64,000 nt of DNA from Corbicula japonica (taxonomy: Eukaryota; Mollusca; Bivalvia; Venerida; Cyrenidae). The notes below the pieces were generated by a model. That model saw only the letters and a program-made list of their open reading frames with translations, was not told where the DNA came from and did no database searches. The DNA is taken from contig JAZAYU010000053.1 of NCBI GenBank assembly GCA_038501625.1, forward strand, positions 2,776,501-2,840,500. Direction: 5' to 3'. Below are positions 43,401 to 53,700 of this stretch, one piece after another (within the stretch, counting starts at the first letter, position 1; every line of letters begins with the position of its first letter). Made by a program: the position numbers and the translations under genes.

Positions 43401-46400
43401 ACAGTTATGAATTTATTATTAAAAAAGTATTATCAAACATAATGTATATTTCATCACTTTAAGTGTTACCTTTAAAAGCATCATCAATGAAAATATATAC
43501 AGGTTTTATAGCTCAAAATTAGCAGTAGTACATGTAACTTTGGTAGCAGAAATTCTGACTTGCTACCTACTGTTCAGTCAGTAGCAATTTGTTACCTTAC
43601 TTTTAACTGATATTTCCTAGTTAAATGTAATAAATTCATTACAGAATTTTAACCTGATAGGTACAACTTGCTATCAATTTTAAGAATAACCAAAAAGGAA
43701 ACTGGAGTCAGAAAATATTTCAATTAAAAGGATTACCTGGAAACGTAGTCTCAATGGCAGCTATCTCCTTTTGGTCATAGTCTGTCATAAAAAAGGCTGG
43801 AGACCAATCACGGTTCCACTGCTTCAATATCTGCAAGCCACGAGTGATGTTCTTCACTGTTTCAGCAGCAACTAGGAAGCAACCAACAGTGATATAGCCT
43901 ATATTTGTGCTGACACATAAGAAGAATAGAGCAACATCACATTTACAGACACAGTATGTGGCATCCAGGAGGCAAATTTCATTCCCGTACATGGACAGTA
44001 GTCTCCTTTGCCATGCTGTCTGATGAACAAAGATGAAGTCCTCTTTATCACTGTCATTATTTTCTTCTTTTGGGCTGAAAAAGAATAAATATCAATCTTA
44101 AAATATCTACAGTACTTTTTAAGAACTTCATCAGAGGTTTACATTTAAAATGAAGGTAAATGTTTCTGAAATGGTAATATAAACATGGTTGACTGATTTT
44201 GATATCAAATTAAATTTGTGTCACTCACATATGAACCCAAATTATTGTACAAACCACATTAAAAAAGATACAAATTTAAATGAAATAGCCCTAAGAAAAT
44301 GGATAACCATCATTTTCAACATTTACATGTAGGTAGAATACAGTAAAACTTCGAAAACTCGAATACTCAGAGGGATTTGGAAAATGTTCAAGTTTTCCAT
44401 GGTGTTCGAGTTTTCTAGGTTTTACTTTATGAGGTCTGATTTTTTTCATTCAAGTAGTATAAACACGTGTGTTACCTTGTTGTTGACTACATTATCGGAA
44501 TATCATTTAAATTAATACATGATTCTTTTGACACTGTATTTTTGTAACCGTTATATCTGTTTGAAAAGGGTTTTGAGGATTGTTTTTTTCAAGAAAACGG
44601 CTTTTTTCCACCTTTTCGTTGATATTTTCCAAGAACTAGTATACTTTACAAACGGTGCGTCATTATTTTTATACGCATGTAAAATTTACTAGGTCCCATC
44701 AACTTACAAAGATGCAAATAGCCTCGTTTCATATTCTTTTATTTGAGCTAAAACTTTCATATTAAAATAAAATAATAAACAGTACAGTTAATGAACTGTC
44801 AAGTGTATATAAAACAACTAACTTAGCTGTAGCACATTTAACAGCACATGTTTGATATTAACTATTCAATCCACAATTATACATGTTTTTTTTATCGTCT
44901 CAACAAAGTCGCCTACTGTGTAATCATAAAATTATATTCTTTCATCAGAAACTGTTTTTAATCAAACCAATTAGAACACGATAGACGCTGGCGATTGACA
45001 ATTAACTGGCAATAAAACCAGTCACAATGTGTGAAAACTACGCGTCACCTTTTAGTAATTACTCCCGGGAGGTGCGAAAAACTTATCGGCCGTTTATTAC
45101 TCGAGTTTTCCAATAGAAACAAAGAAGAAATATGCTTGAAGGGACCGACACCTGTATTCGAGATTTCGAGTTTACGAAGTTCGAGTTTTCCATTGTATTT
45201 TTATATAAAATAGATAAGAAATTTGCCGGGACCAGCAAAACTACTTCCGAGTTTTCCCGAGTATTTGAGTTTTCGAAGTTTTACTGTATGGCAGTTTTCT
45301 ATAGTTGCATAACATGACCATTTCAGATATACACAAATATATGGTAATATTTTAACACTTTTTACAAATAAAACAAGGAGGTAAAAGCAATACTATTTCA
45401 ATACCTAGGTACAAAGTAGAAGCAATCATCAGATTTTTCCTGTCTCCAAGCAGTAATGTGTTGCTGCAAATTTTCTTGATCTTCAGTGGAAAACCTGTTG
45501 AAGATGGTGTACAAATATTATAAAGCAAAACAGTTATATTTTTATAGGTTACAATAGTGTAAAAGAAATTCTTCTTAGTTTCATATAAAGTTCCATCACT
45601 TAAGGCTGATTGGAAATAATTTATAAAGTATCAAACAATCAGACATATATTTCTCATACACTAGAAAAGAAAAAAGACAAGGAAGTCCAAGGGACAGCTA
45701 TATCCCCCGCTGCTGCTGAAAGTAAGACTTAAATCAATTACCCATACAGAATTTTTTAGACGGGTCCAAATAAAAATTATCAGTTTACTAATATGACTGC
45801 TGGTGTTATCTTGAAAAGTGTCTTAATTTACTGAAAATACATTCTGCCAATGAATTGAAACCCCCATTTATACGCATACATGCAAAAGTGGAGAAAATTA
45901 GGACTTATTCATTAGGTACCTTTTTCATATACATCACAGAAGCACATTTTCGACCGAATAATGCCAAATTGTGCATTTATGCCCTATAAAGGTATATTAG
46001 CACCATTTTTCCCATATATTATTGTAATCTGTGACTGACCGGCAGAATTCTTTCATATCAGACAGAAATTTCTAGTCAATTCACTCATACTGGAAAACTA
46101 CCAAAATATGGAAGAAGTTGCTGCAGACAGACCAGCCAAAAATTCTTGATAAAATTTACTTACAAATTATCATAAACTGTAGAAACAAGATGTATGTATG
46201 AAACCTTAGGTAAATGGAAGGCAACTCACTATAAAGTAAATCTTAAACATCACAAAGCACAATACCCTCGAGCAACCCAAACAAGTGCAAACCCACACAC
46301 TGAAGAATAGACCCAAGTTTGAAGGCTATTATGTAGTGTGGTATATGTGATCTCCACCATCTAAGCTAATTAACTTTTATTAACAATTCACTGACTTACA

Positions 46401-49400
46401 AATAATATGTAGTTTTAAGATCTTAAGGGCAGAATACTCAAAATTTCCAATGACGTAATTTTAAACAAAATTTTAAAGGTTACTCTATCATACTCACTGT
46501 GACAGACTCAAAGCTGCATACATATGATTCCGAAGACACCTGTTGTTGGGAAAAAACCTGTTACTACATTCAGGAACACCAGGGAAGTTAGTCTTTGAAA
46601 AAGACTTAATGTGGCGCTTCATTTCACCTACATCCCTTACGCCATCTTCAACAAGTGCATGAATTTTTCCAATTACTTTCTTATCAACGTTGTGCGTCAT
46701 GGAACCAATCTTAAAATAAATTTAAGATTTTAATGAGCACAACTGAATAACTAAATGTACTGATTTAGTGTTATTAACTGTGTGTTGTGTTTTTGTCCAC
46801 ACAAATCAATTATCTACAGTAATACTTTGAAGTGATCCCTTGCATTCGATTTTTTACAATTAATTTTATATCATAGGAATAATCACAAGCAACAGCCAAA
46901 TTGCATTTGATGGCATATAGTACTAAGTGCCCTACCCATAGCTGAACAACAAGGAGCCTAATGAATCTAAATACTGAAATTGTTGAGTACTTCTGTGACC
47001 AATACCAATCACCTCAAAAAGTTTTGTGATATTATCTTCAGTGTTCTAAGAGGAGTTAAAGGCCTGCCAATAACTAGATGCCCAGGGGCAACATGTCGAG
47101 CCCGCAAGCTGTCAAAAGAACTAACATTTGTGATATTATTAAACAGACTGTCTCATTGAGTTAAACAATTGAGCCAAGTTAGTTAAGAAACTCTCAATTC
47201 ATGGCTGAGATGCAGCACGGAAAAGGAAAACTGCACCAAAATTTGATCTTTACCTCGAAGCATAACCTTGACCTTTGAGGTATGGGTCTGGGAGTTGCAT
47301 GGAACAGTTTCTTTTATTGAGGCAAACATTTATGACAAAGAAATAAAAGATTGCTTTATACATGGCAAAGCTCTTAAATGACCTTTGACCACCAACTGTA
47401 ACTTTGACCTTTGAGATAGGTACCTGGGGTCTGTGCATGACACTGCGTATCACTGATGTTAACATTCACGCCAAATATTAAACAAGACTGCTTAATGCAC
47501 GACAAAGTTATGACATGGAAAAGCTATAAAATGCCCTTTGACCCCTGCGATCTTGACTGAGATAGGGACATGGGGTTTGCACGTGACACTACATCTCACA
47601 GAGGTTAACATTCAAGCCAGATATAAACAAGATTGCTCAATGAATGTTAAAGTTATGGGCCAGATCTAACATGACATTTGACCTCCAACTGTGACCTTGA
47701 CCTTTGAGATAGGAACCTGGGGTTTGCGCATGACACTGCATATCACTGAGGTTAACATTCATGCCAAATATAAACAAGATTGCCCAATGCATTTCAAAGT
47801 TATGGGCCGGACAAGCTCTAAAATGACATTTGACCACTGTGACCTTGACCTTTGATATGGGAATCTGGGGTTTGGGCATGACACACCATCTCACATTAAG
47901 TGAATCATGGACGCACTAACACAGGAATTATTGTTATACTGGTTTACTATTTAATGTAAATTTTCAACAATACAAAGCATTGTATACTGCAAAAAAATAT
48001 TAGTGAAGCTCTATGCCCATTGTTTACTTGAAGGCAGCATGTACATGAAAGGTTGCCTTTAATATTAATTGCCATTGAAATCATGAAATAATATACCTCA
48101 TCAGTTCGGTGGTTCCTATGAGCATCATGGGGTGGCAATGCAACATACACACGATATTCCCAGACAACCTCCTCTGTGTTCCTTAAATCAGCAAGAAGTC
48201 GCTTGCTTTGTTTTCTTCTTGCCCATTCACTGTTTTCTTCAATCTAAAAGTACAGGAAGGATGTAATGGTATTTATTGAATTACTTTCAGAGTGGTAGGA
48301 ATTGGACCAAACATAGCAATGCCAAACACATTTTAAGTTTGCATACAATATCTTAAGTACTTAAAAAAAAATATGAACTTTCAAACATACCTTCAACTCA
48401 AAATATAAAAAGTACATGCCATGAGCACATCGCGCTTAGGTGAGCAAAGAATATTACATATGTTTCCATACATGCAAGTGTCTTACCTGATAAATTGGGA
48501 AGCGCACAACTGCTCTAATATGAATGGATGCTGGACAATCCATTTTTTTGGTGTTTTGTATTAACACACGTCTTCTTTTATCACCAGTGTATTCATGATC
48601 AGCCTGCATAAACAAACATTCTGCTCATGATGGCTATATTGTTTGAAAAAAAAAGTAACAGACACTAAGTCAAATGGTCATGATCAAGGTCACCAATAGG
48701 AAATCAGAAAAATCAGTTTACAAAGTTATTAGTTATACATACAATTGTATATTAGTATGTATCTATAACAGGCCTCGACAAATCCACTCGCCTGCTAACA
48801 TTTGCGAGTGATAGTCCAGATCGGGTGAGTAAAAAGTTGATCAAACTCGCCCGACAGGGCGTGTGAGATTCACCAGGTCCAAATGCTGTTTCTGTAAAGA
48901 TTTTATATTATAAATGAAATTATTCGGTAAAACAATCAAACTGCAGACAGCATTTTACTTGTAAACACTGTCAAACGAAAACTGGAAACCAGAGTGCGAT
49001 AGAATTCGAATAAAATATATGTATACGGCTTTTTCTAAGATTATATATTAAAAGTATAACAAGTAACAAATAAATAATTGAATAAAGCAGGTTATACCAA
49101 TATTGACAGATTTTTCTCTATTATCAATCACTTAAATGGCCAGTGGATTGGTCAAAGAACACTGATCTGATAATGATAATTTAAATCAAGCAGCTTATAA
49201 ACTCGTCTTCATCGTCTTCACACTAGTCTTACTAGTTTCTCAGGTTTCTTGTTGCATCCAACTTGTAGTTGTTTAAAAAATCTTCGTTTTTTTTACAGTA
49301 TATCATGTGTTTTTGATTTTAACTATTTTGACCGTTTCAATGCAGGGAGAATACATTTGGTGAAGGGCGAATGAATTTGTAGGGTCACTCGCCCTGCAGG

Positions 49401-50669
49401 GCGAGTGACCCTGGAAAAATTCTTCGAGGCCTGTATAATAGATATAGCCACAACTCTTTACCAAAAAAGCATTTAATACATTCTAAAACTGCACTCGAGA
49501 GCTAACAATATACAGACCTTTCTAGATGTTTTCACTCTTGCTGCTTTGTGTTTTTCAGATCTATGTCTGTCAGGGCCATGACAGCACTCTCGCATCTGAG
49601 AGCCAAGTACAAAGAATGGTACACCATCAAAAGATATGGGAAAATGTTTACTTGAATGTTCCTCCCAAAAGACTCTTTTATTTATCAATTCAGATCTCAC
49701 TGAAACATAGAAAAGGTGGATGGTAAGAGCACTATCAATCAAAGGCATTACATGCTGGGTCATGCCTGGCAAAGCAGTTTGGCTGGGGTGTGCGAATTAG
49801 AGGTATTTACTATAATTTAGGTCTTTCCCACATCCAGGCACTGACCGAGCAAACCCGTGCTTAACTAGTTTTGACAGTCGGTACACTTCAAACTCGTCGC
49901 TGAAAAGCTGGCTCAACAGCGAGGCTGTTGGAAGTGACCTTATCAAGGCTTATGCTGCTGGTACTACACTCTCCCCTCCTTTATCTTTTGGAGCTTAGGC
50001 ATCAAACGCACAGACCCGTGGACTGCAGTTTCTAGCCTACACACGCTCCGAAACAATCACATGGGCTCGTCAAGCACTTCTGACACCAGTGAAGTAATTC
50101 CCATATAGGGGCGAACAAACCAACCCCCAGCGGGACACCCATCCAGGCACTGACCAATCAAATCCGTGCTTTCAACCTCGTCGCTGAAAAGCTAGCTCAA
50201 CAGCGAGGCTGTTGGAAGTGACCTTATGCTGCAGGCACTACAATGGCAACATGGATAAGCTGGTGTGCAGGTAGGCCATGGGGGAGCAGGTGCAAGGCTA
50301 GAAATTGCAGGTATAGTGCACCTTATCATGCGATAAAATGCAGCCCCGGCAGATCAAATGGTAAAGCATAGTGCTGGCACGGATAACACACATTCCGAGA
50401 AATAATCTTGTACCGTAATAATTGGTTGTAATAATTAGGCTCGTTTTTTTTTACATTTCCCGCCATTTTCAGACCATATATCCAAAACATTTACCCGGTA
50501 TTCCAACGTTCTTTGGTGCTTTGACCTTCACAAAAGATGACAGCGTCTGCTGCTGAAACTGAAAAATGAAATCTTCAGCCTTTTGCAGAGCGTCATCACC
50601 AGTGAAATAATATTTTGTCGATAAATTTGGACAGAACGTCGTCGGGTTGCATTTCATTGAAGCCGCCAT
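33945..50669 (-). CDS. MULE transposase-derived protein with CARF-like, SWIM and PHD domains (17 exons)
   Basis: Exons in transcript order: 50495-50669, 49518-49699, 48487-48603, 48097-48243, 46498-46709, 45405-45494, 43737-44074, 41072-41171, 40279-40414, 39521-39696, 38422-39173, 38116-38202, 37782-37889, 36713-36780, 35869-35957, 34787-34889, 33945-34418. Phases agree at every junction, giving 1117 residues. Exon 14 is the least certain. Residues ~60-210 look like the CARF/ALS2CR8 DNA-binding region (FDGVPFFVLGSQ, KKMDCPASIHI). Residues ~325-560 are a MULE-type DDE transposase core: D345 (LLDATY), D406 (MTDYDQ), C/H motif LCDFHREQSWERW, E521 (TTTNGLERQ). A SWIM zinc finger follows (C637, C639, C649, H651), then short linker exons, a PHD finger (917-959) and a new C-terminal domain. 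No terminal inverted repeats or target duplication were found around it, so it is more likely a host gene than a live transposon. Role unknown; DNA and histone-tail binding are inferred. Confidence 0.8.
34787..35957 (-). CDS. Exons 15-16: PHD finger
   Basis: Exon 15 (35869-35957) ends SCVCQQKDDGR. Exon 16 (34787-34889) reads KYWNCEGCDEWYHPECMGL and ends EYICPGCQ. Together C917, C919, C931, C934, H939, C942, C956 and C959 give the full C4HC3 set. PHD fingers usually read histone H3 tails; this one has the aromatic Trp two residues before His-Pro typical of methyl-lysine readers (inference). Confidence 0.85.
34985..35590. repeat. Tandem-repeat element 'G' copy 1 (units ~150 bp) in the transposase-derived gene
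   Basis: Begins ATGGGTGTCCAGTTGAACAC, TTGTGTCGCCCT; holds three to four units with GGGGCATAACTCCAT and TGTGACCTTGACCTAAAGAA; ends with GGACAAAGCAGTCCCTATG. Further copies are at 37019-37752 and, inverted, at 60541-60962. Confidence 0.85.
36396..36678. repeat. Foldback element in intron 14 region
   Basis: ACTTCCCGAAAGT at the left pairs with AACTTTCGGGAAGTCTG at the right. Internal CGAGTGTCCGACA and CGAATGTCCGACAC are also inverted. A weaker relative lies at 42955-43080 (AAATGTCTGACACTTTTT, AACTTTCAGGAGGTCTG). Confidence 0.7.
36713..38202 (-). CDS. Exons 12-14: short phase-1 linker exons, two of them similar
   Basis: Exon 12 (38116-38202) contains ARPRIVPLDSTFDESSTADT. Exon 13 (37782-37889) contains PAKPKIVSLDDPSTAIT. 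Both begin by completing a Val codon and end in phase 1, so either can be skipped without frameshift. Exon 14 (36713-36780) is basic (CRKRKRKDE); its acceptor is weak, but its phase is required to reach exon 15 in frame. Confidence 0.55.
37019..37752. repeat. Tandem-repeat element 'G' copy 2
   Basis: Same ends and internal units as 34985-35590, with about four units. Ends close to exon 13. Confidence 0.85.
38422..39173 (-). CDS. Exon 11: SWIM zinc-finger exon
   Basis: 250 codons. CSCPDWKRSHLPCKH matches the SWIM pattern CxCx(n)CxH found downstream of MULE transposase cores. After it comes a Ser/Thr-rich linker and a strongly basic end (KLHKHGILRKRRRYRKAQRK), a likely nuclear localisation or DNA-contact segment. 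Donor TCTG|GTAAG at 38421. Confidence 0.8.
39521..46709 (-). CDS. Exons 5-10: MULE-type transposase core
   Basis: Exon 5 (46498-46709) is a helical approach region ending LRNHMYAALSLSQ. Exon 6 continues FSTEDQENLQQHITAW. Exon 7 holds the first catalytic-type Asp (LLDATY) and second (FMTDYDQKE). Exon 8 has CDFHREQSWERWL, typical of MULE families. Exon 10 has TNGLERQ with the candidate third acidic residue. All three DDE positions are acidic, so catalytic residues are not visibly lost. Confidence 0.75.
39900..40080 (-). repeat. tRNA-derived SINE fragment
   Basis: On the minus strand, GGTTAAGTGGTTAAGAG (A-box-like) and GTGGGTTTGAACTCGCC (B box) are spaced as in a tRNA. Lies in the intron between exons 9 and 10. 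Confidence 0.55.
41175..42350. other. Intron without recognised features
   Basis: Part of the 2.5-kb intron between exons 7 and 8 of the minus-strand gene; plain AT-rich sequence. Confidence 0.45.
42352..42672. repeat. Inverted-repeat element
   Basis: CAGGGCTTTTTCAG at the left is mirrored by CCCCTGAAAAAGCACTG at the right; TTGGGCCCCATTCCC inside is mirrored by GGGCAGGGGCCC. A related fragment (GAAATTGGGCCCCATTCCCA) is at about 51192. Confidence 0.7.
44341..45286. mobile_element. 946-bp Tc1/mariner-like non-autonomous element
   Basis: Left end CAGTAAAACTTCGAAAACTC and right end TTTTCGAAGTTTTACTG are inverted repeats flanked by TA (44339-44340 and 45287-45288). Sub-terminal CGAGTTTTCC motifs recur inside both ends. 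No transposase frame remains. Inserted between exons 6 and 7. Confidence 0.85.
47200..47895. repeat. Tandem repeat, about 180-bp unit
   Basis: Three to four diverged units, each with TGACCTTGACCTTTGAGATA, then CTGGGGTTTGCGCATGACAC and AACATTCATGCCAAATA. Confidence 0.8.
48097..50669 (-). CDS. Exons 1-4: N-terminal region and CARF-like domain
   Basis: Exon 1 starts MAASMKCNPTTFCPNL and ends in phase 1 (GIP+V). Exon 2 holds WEEHSSKHFPISFDG, ECCHGPDRHRSEKHK and a basic end. Exon 3 holds DHEYTGDKRRR and CPASIHIRAVVRFPIYQ. Exon 4 ends VYVALPPHDAHRNHRTDE. The order of a conserved FDGxPF block, a basic stretch and a CPAxI block resembles calcium-responsive transcription factor (CARF). The exact family boundary is inference. 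Confidence 0.65.
48768..49434. mobile_element. Inverted-repeat element with nested CTCGCC palindromes
   Basis: Left ACAGGCCTCGACAAATCCAC and right TTCTTCGAGGCCTGT form terminal inverted repeats; the right end also contains the perfect palindrome CACTCGCCCTGCAGGGCGAG. AT-rich non-coding interior. Confidence 0.75.
49830..50270. repeat. Direct duplication of a ~110-bp block
   Basis: ATCCAGGCACTGACC, then TCGTCGCTGAAAAGCT and CAACAGCGAGGCTGTTGGAA appear at about 49831-49950 and again at 50150-50250. The GCGAGGCTGTTGG block forms a small hairpin. Confidence 0.75.
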
Positions 50670-50672
50670 CTT
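50662..50672 (-). promoter_or_regulatory. YY1-type motif overlapping the start codon
   Basis: AAGATGGCGGC on the minus strand includes the ATG of the transposase-derived gene (ATGGCGGCT = Met-Ala-Ala). YY1 sites at this position are common in animal TATA-less promoters. Confidence 0.5.
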
Positions 50673-50766
50673 GATTGTGTGATGTCATAACCACGTGACT
50701 ATTTTACTCCGCCTTTACTCCGCCTTCTCCAGGAACTAGTTGTCGTATAGTAATATTCCAATTAAT
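50670..50766. promoter_or_regulatory. Compact bidirectional promoter between the transposase-derived gene and PREY
   Basis: Only 97 bp separate the two divergent start codons. The spacer holds a CRE-like TGATGTCA (50680-50687), an E-box CACGTG (50692-50697) and two copies of ACTCCGCCTT (about 50706-50724). No TATA box. Transcription starts must overlap or lie very close together. Confidence 0.65.
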
Positions 50767-53700
50767 ATGGCGCTGTCCATGAAGGTCTTAACGGGTAATT
50801 TTAAAAAATAATGTGTATTTTGAGGCAAAACTCCAATTTCATTATCTTTTTACGTCCAAAATATGTTTTCGAATAAGATTATGCTGACCAATCCTTATTA
50901 TTGCGATGCAGAATACATCAAAATACGTATTTTGGCGGTTTCGAATATCGGTTTGTTTCGGATCAACAACTCGATTTTTATGCTCCCCGAATGAAGTTTA
51001 TGGGGACCATATTGTCACCGCGTTGTCTCAATTCGTCCATCCCGCATTCGTGTTCGGCCCATAACTTTGTTTTTTTGTAGTCGCTTTTTAAAATTATCTG
51101 ACATTTTTTTTAACGATTGTCATATCAAGACAAGGTGTTGCATGTGTGGCAGATTTGGGTTGGCAGTGTTTTTTTTATGCCAAACATTTGGAGAAATTGG
51201 GCCCCATTCCCACCTCAAAATAGTATATATTTTTGGGAAGTAATAGGCAAGATTTACTTGGTTGTACTACAGTGTTAGCAAAGCAACAGATCAGTGAATA
51301 CTTTGTTTTGTTGTGTTTGACAGGCTGCCAGTATCTTTTAAATATTCCCCCTTTTCTTTGTTCGCGTCACAATTTTCCCCCACCAAAGGGCTGCGACCCC
51401 CTTCCCCCAAAAGTAAAAAAAAACACTGGTTGGAAAGAGTAGCCTCAACCAGGATTCGAAACTCGGACCTCCGGCTTACTGTGCCGTCACTCTACCAATA
51501 GAGGCAGCTGGTACGAAATCTACTACATTTCCTCCCCACTTATACAAGATATTTCCAACTTACTTGGAAATGTCCGCAAGTTTCTGCCTAGGTCTTAGCA
51601 TGACATTAAAGCAAAATCATTTCATGACCATAATTTTGTAATATATTTCTAATAGTCTTTTTGAAAAACACTATCTTTCAAAAAACAAACTGGCGAAATC
51701 CGCCAAAATTTCAACCTTCAAATACAACTCTTTACAAATACCGAAGTCTATGACACGACTACCAAAAATCGAATGACCAAAACCAAATTTACTATGAGAA
51801 GTTATAAGCCAATGAAAAATCAGGGACAAAATAAACAACTTACTTACTGATGCAGGTTAAATAAACGGAAAGTGAAAGTAGACTGTTGCAGTGAATAATT
51901 AGTTATTTTATATTTAAAAATTAAATGAGTCAATTTTGTAATATATAGTTGGATTTTTAAATTATTTCACAGAAATGATCACCATATGAAGAAGATGTGT
52001 CACACGCTACATTAGGGTTGCTATATTTAGGTCAAGTTCACCATATGACCTTAAAGCATAATCATGTCCGGCCCAAAACTTAATTATTTGGATTTGCATT
52101 TTCAAATCATTTCACATAAATGATAGTTATGTTTCCCAAATGAAAATTAGACAAACTTTACCTTCATAGTTATACAACTAACTGTTTTTGTGACAAAATA
52201 CCAGTTGGGGAGCATCACCTGTCTCCAACATTTTTCTTGTATATATTAATAGTCATTTTTATTTTTGTTATTATTATTATTATTTATAAAAATAACCACA
52301 TGTCATGGCAAATGGGTTCCACACTTCTAGGGCTGCAAAAAATCTTAAGACAGTTCAGATCAAACACATTAAAATAATATTTGGAATGAATTTTTTTTTA
52401 ATAAACACAGTGACCAAGTCCTGCCTGTAACATTCGAAAGAGGAGTAGGCAGTATCCAGAGATAGACAAGACCAGACCAGACCCAAAACAGACCCACATC
52501 AGACCAGAAAGAGACAGACAGAACTGTCATGATTTGGTATCTTGCATCTGCCTGCAGTTGATTAGCATCATTATGTTGTGCATCAACAAGATTATGTCTC
52601 ATAGTACCAGAATGTAGATGTTTTTCCCTGCAGGTTGTTTTTTAAAACATTTCATTGATGAAAAGACGATTATGCAGTTCAATAAAGCTTTTCACAAAAT
52701 AATTTTATTAATGTATCATTATTTTACACATGTTAAGAAAAGGTAGAACAGAAAAAAAGATAGCTCTACCTAAAATTCCTCTAAAATTCTGTATACATCT
52801 TTCAAAATTTTATTGAACTGCATACCAGTATTACTGTTTGAGAGAGTTTTTTTTTTTTTCAATGATGACATTGCAATAATTACATCCCTTTACCATAAAA
52901 ACCACACATTGTAATGTTTCAGGCTGTATTCCTTGGTCAGCAGTCCACCAATTAAGGCATGCAGCCAGTTTGCAGAAACTAAGATCATACTGTGCAGATT
53001 CGACCACAAATAGCTCAAGTTTCAAACCTTTTGATGAAAGTCTACTAGAAATTCTTGTCTGCCCGCTTTCAAAACAGTCATTAAGGTAAGCTAAATATCA
53101 CTATTATTCCAGCAACCTTTAAGTCACCTACTGTTATTATTTAAGATGACAAACAATGCCTTCATTCATAATGATGCTTGTGAAGCTAAAACACTAACAT
53201 TGACGTCATTGTATCTGGCCTGAAGGTTATAAAGCTGAGATTGGAAACCAGTCTCAAATCTCAAGCATCTGATTGGCTGAAATGGCGACCAGTCGTCATT
53301 TCAGCCAATCAGATGCTTGAGATTTGAGACTGGTTTCCAAGCTCAGTTCTATAACCTTGGGAACTGATTTCCTAGATTGAAGTTATTTGTTCTTCAAAAA
53401 TTACAAAATAATACACAATTCAATGTACATTTTTTTTAATAATGTCTAACTTTTTAGCTTTTTTTATAAATTCTTATTTTGAGAGATACTAGTAGTACAA
53501 TGAACTTTCATTTTCATTATTATGAATGTGAAAGAGGAACTGGTTGCTATGGTGCTTTTTGATGACATAACAGATTTTTTTTTAATTTTAATGCATATGT
53601 ATTAATGTGGTTATTTTTTTGTGGCAGATTTCTTTCAAACATGATGATCAAGCAGGATGTGTAGATGTTAGTAAAAAAAGATTTTTTCCTGCGACCATTT

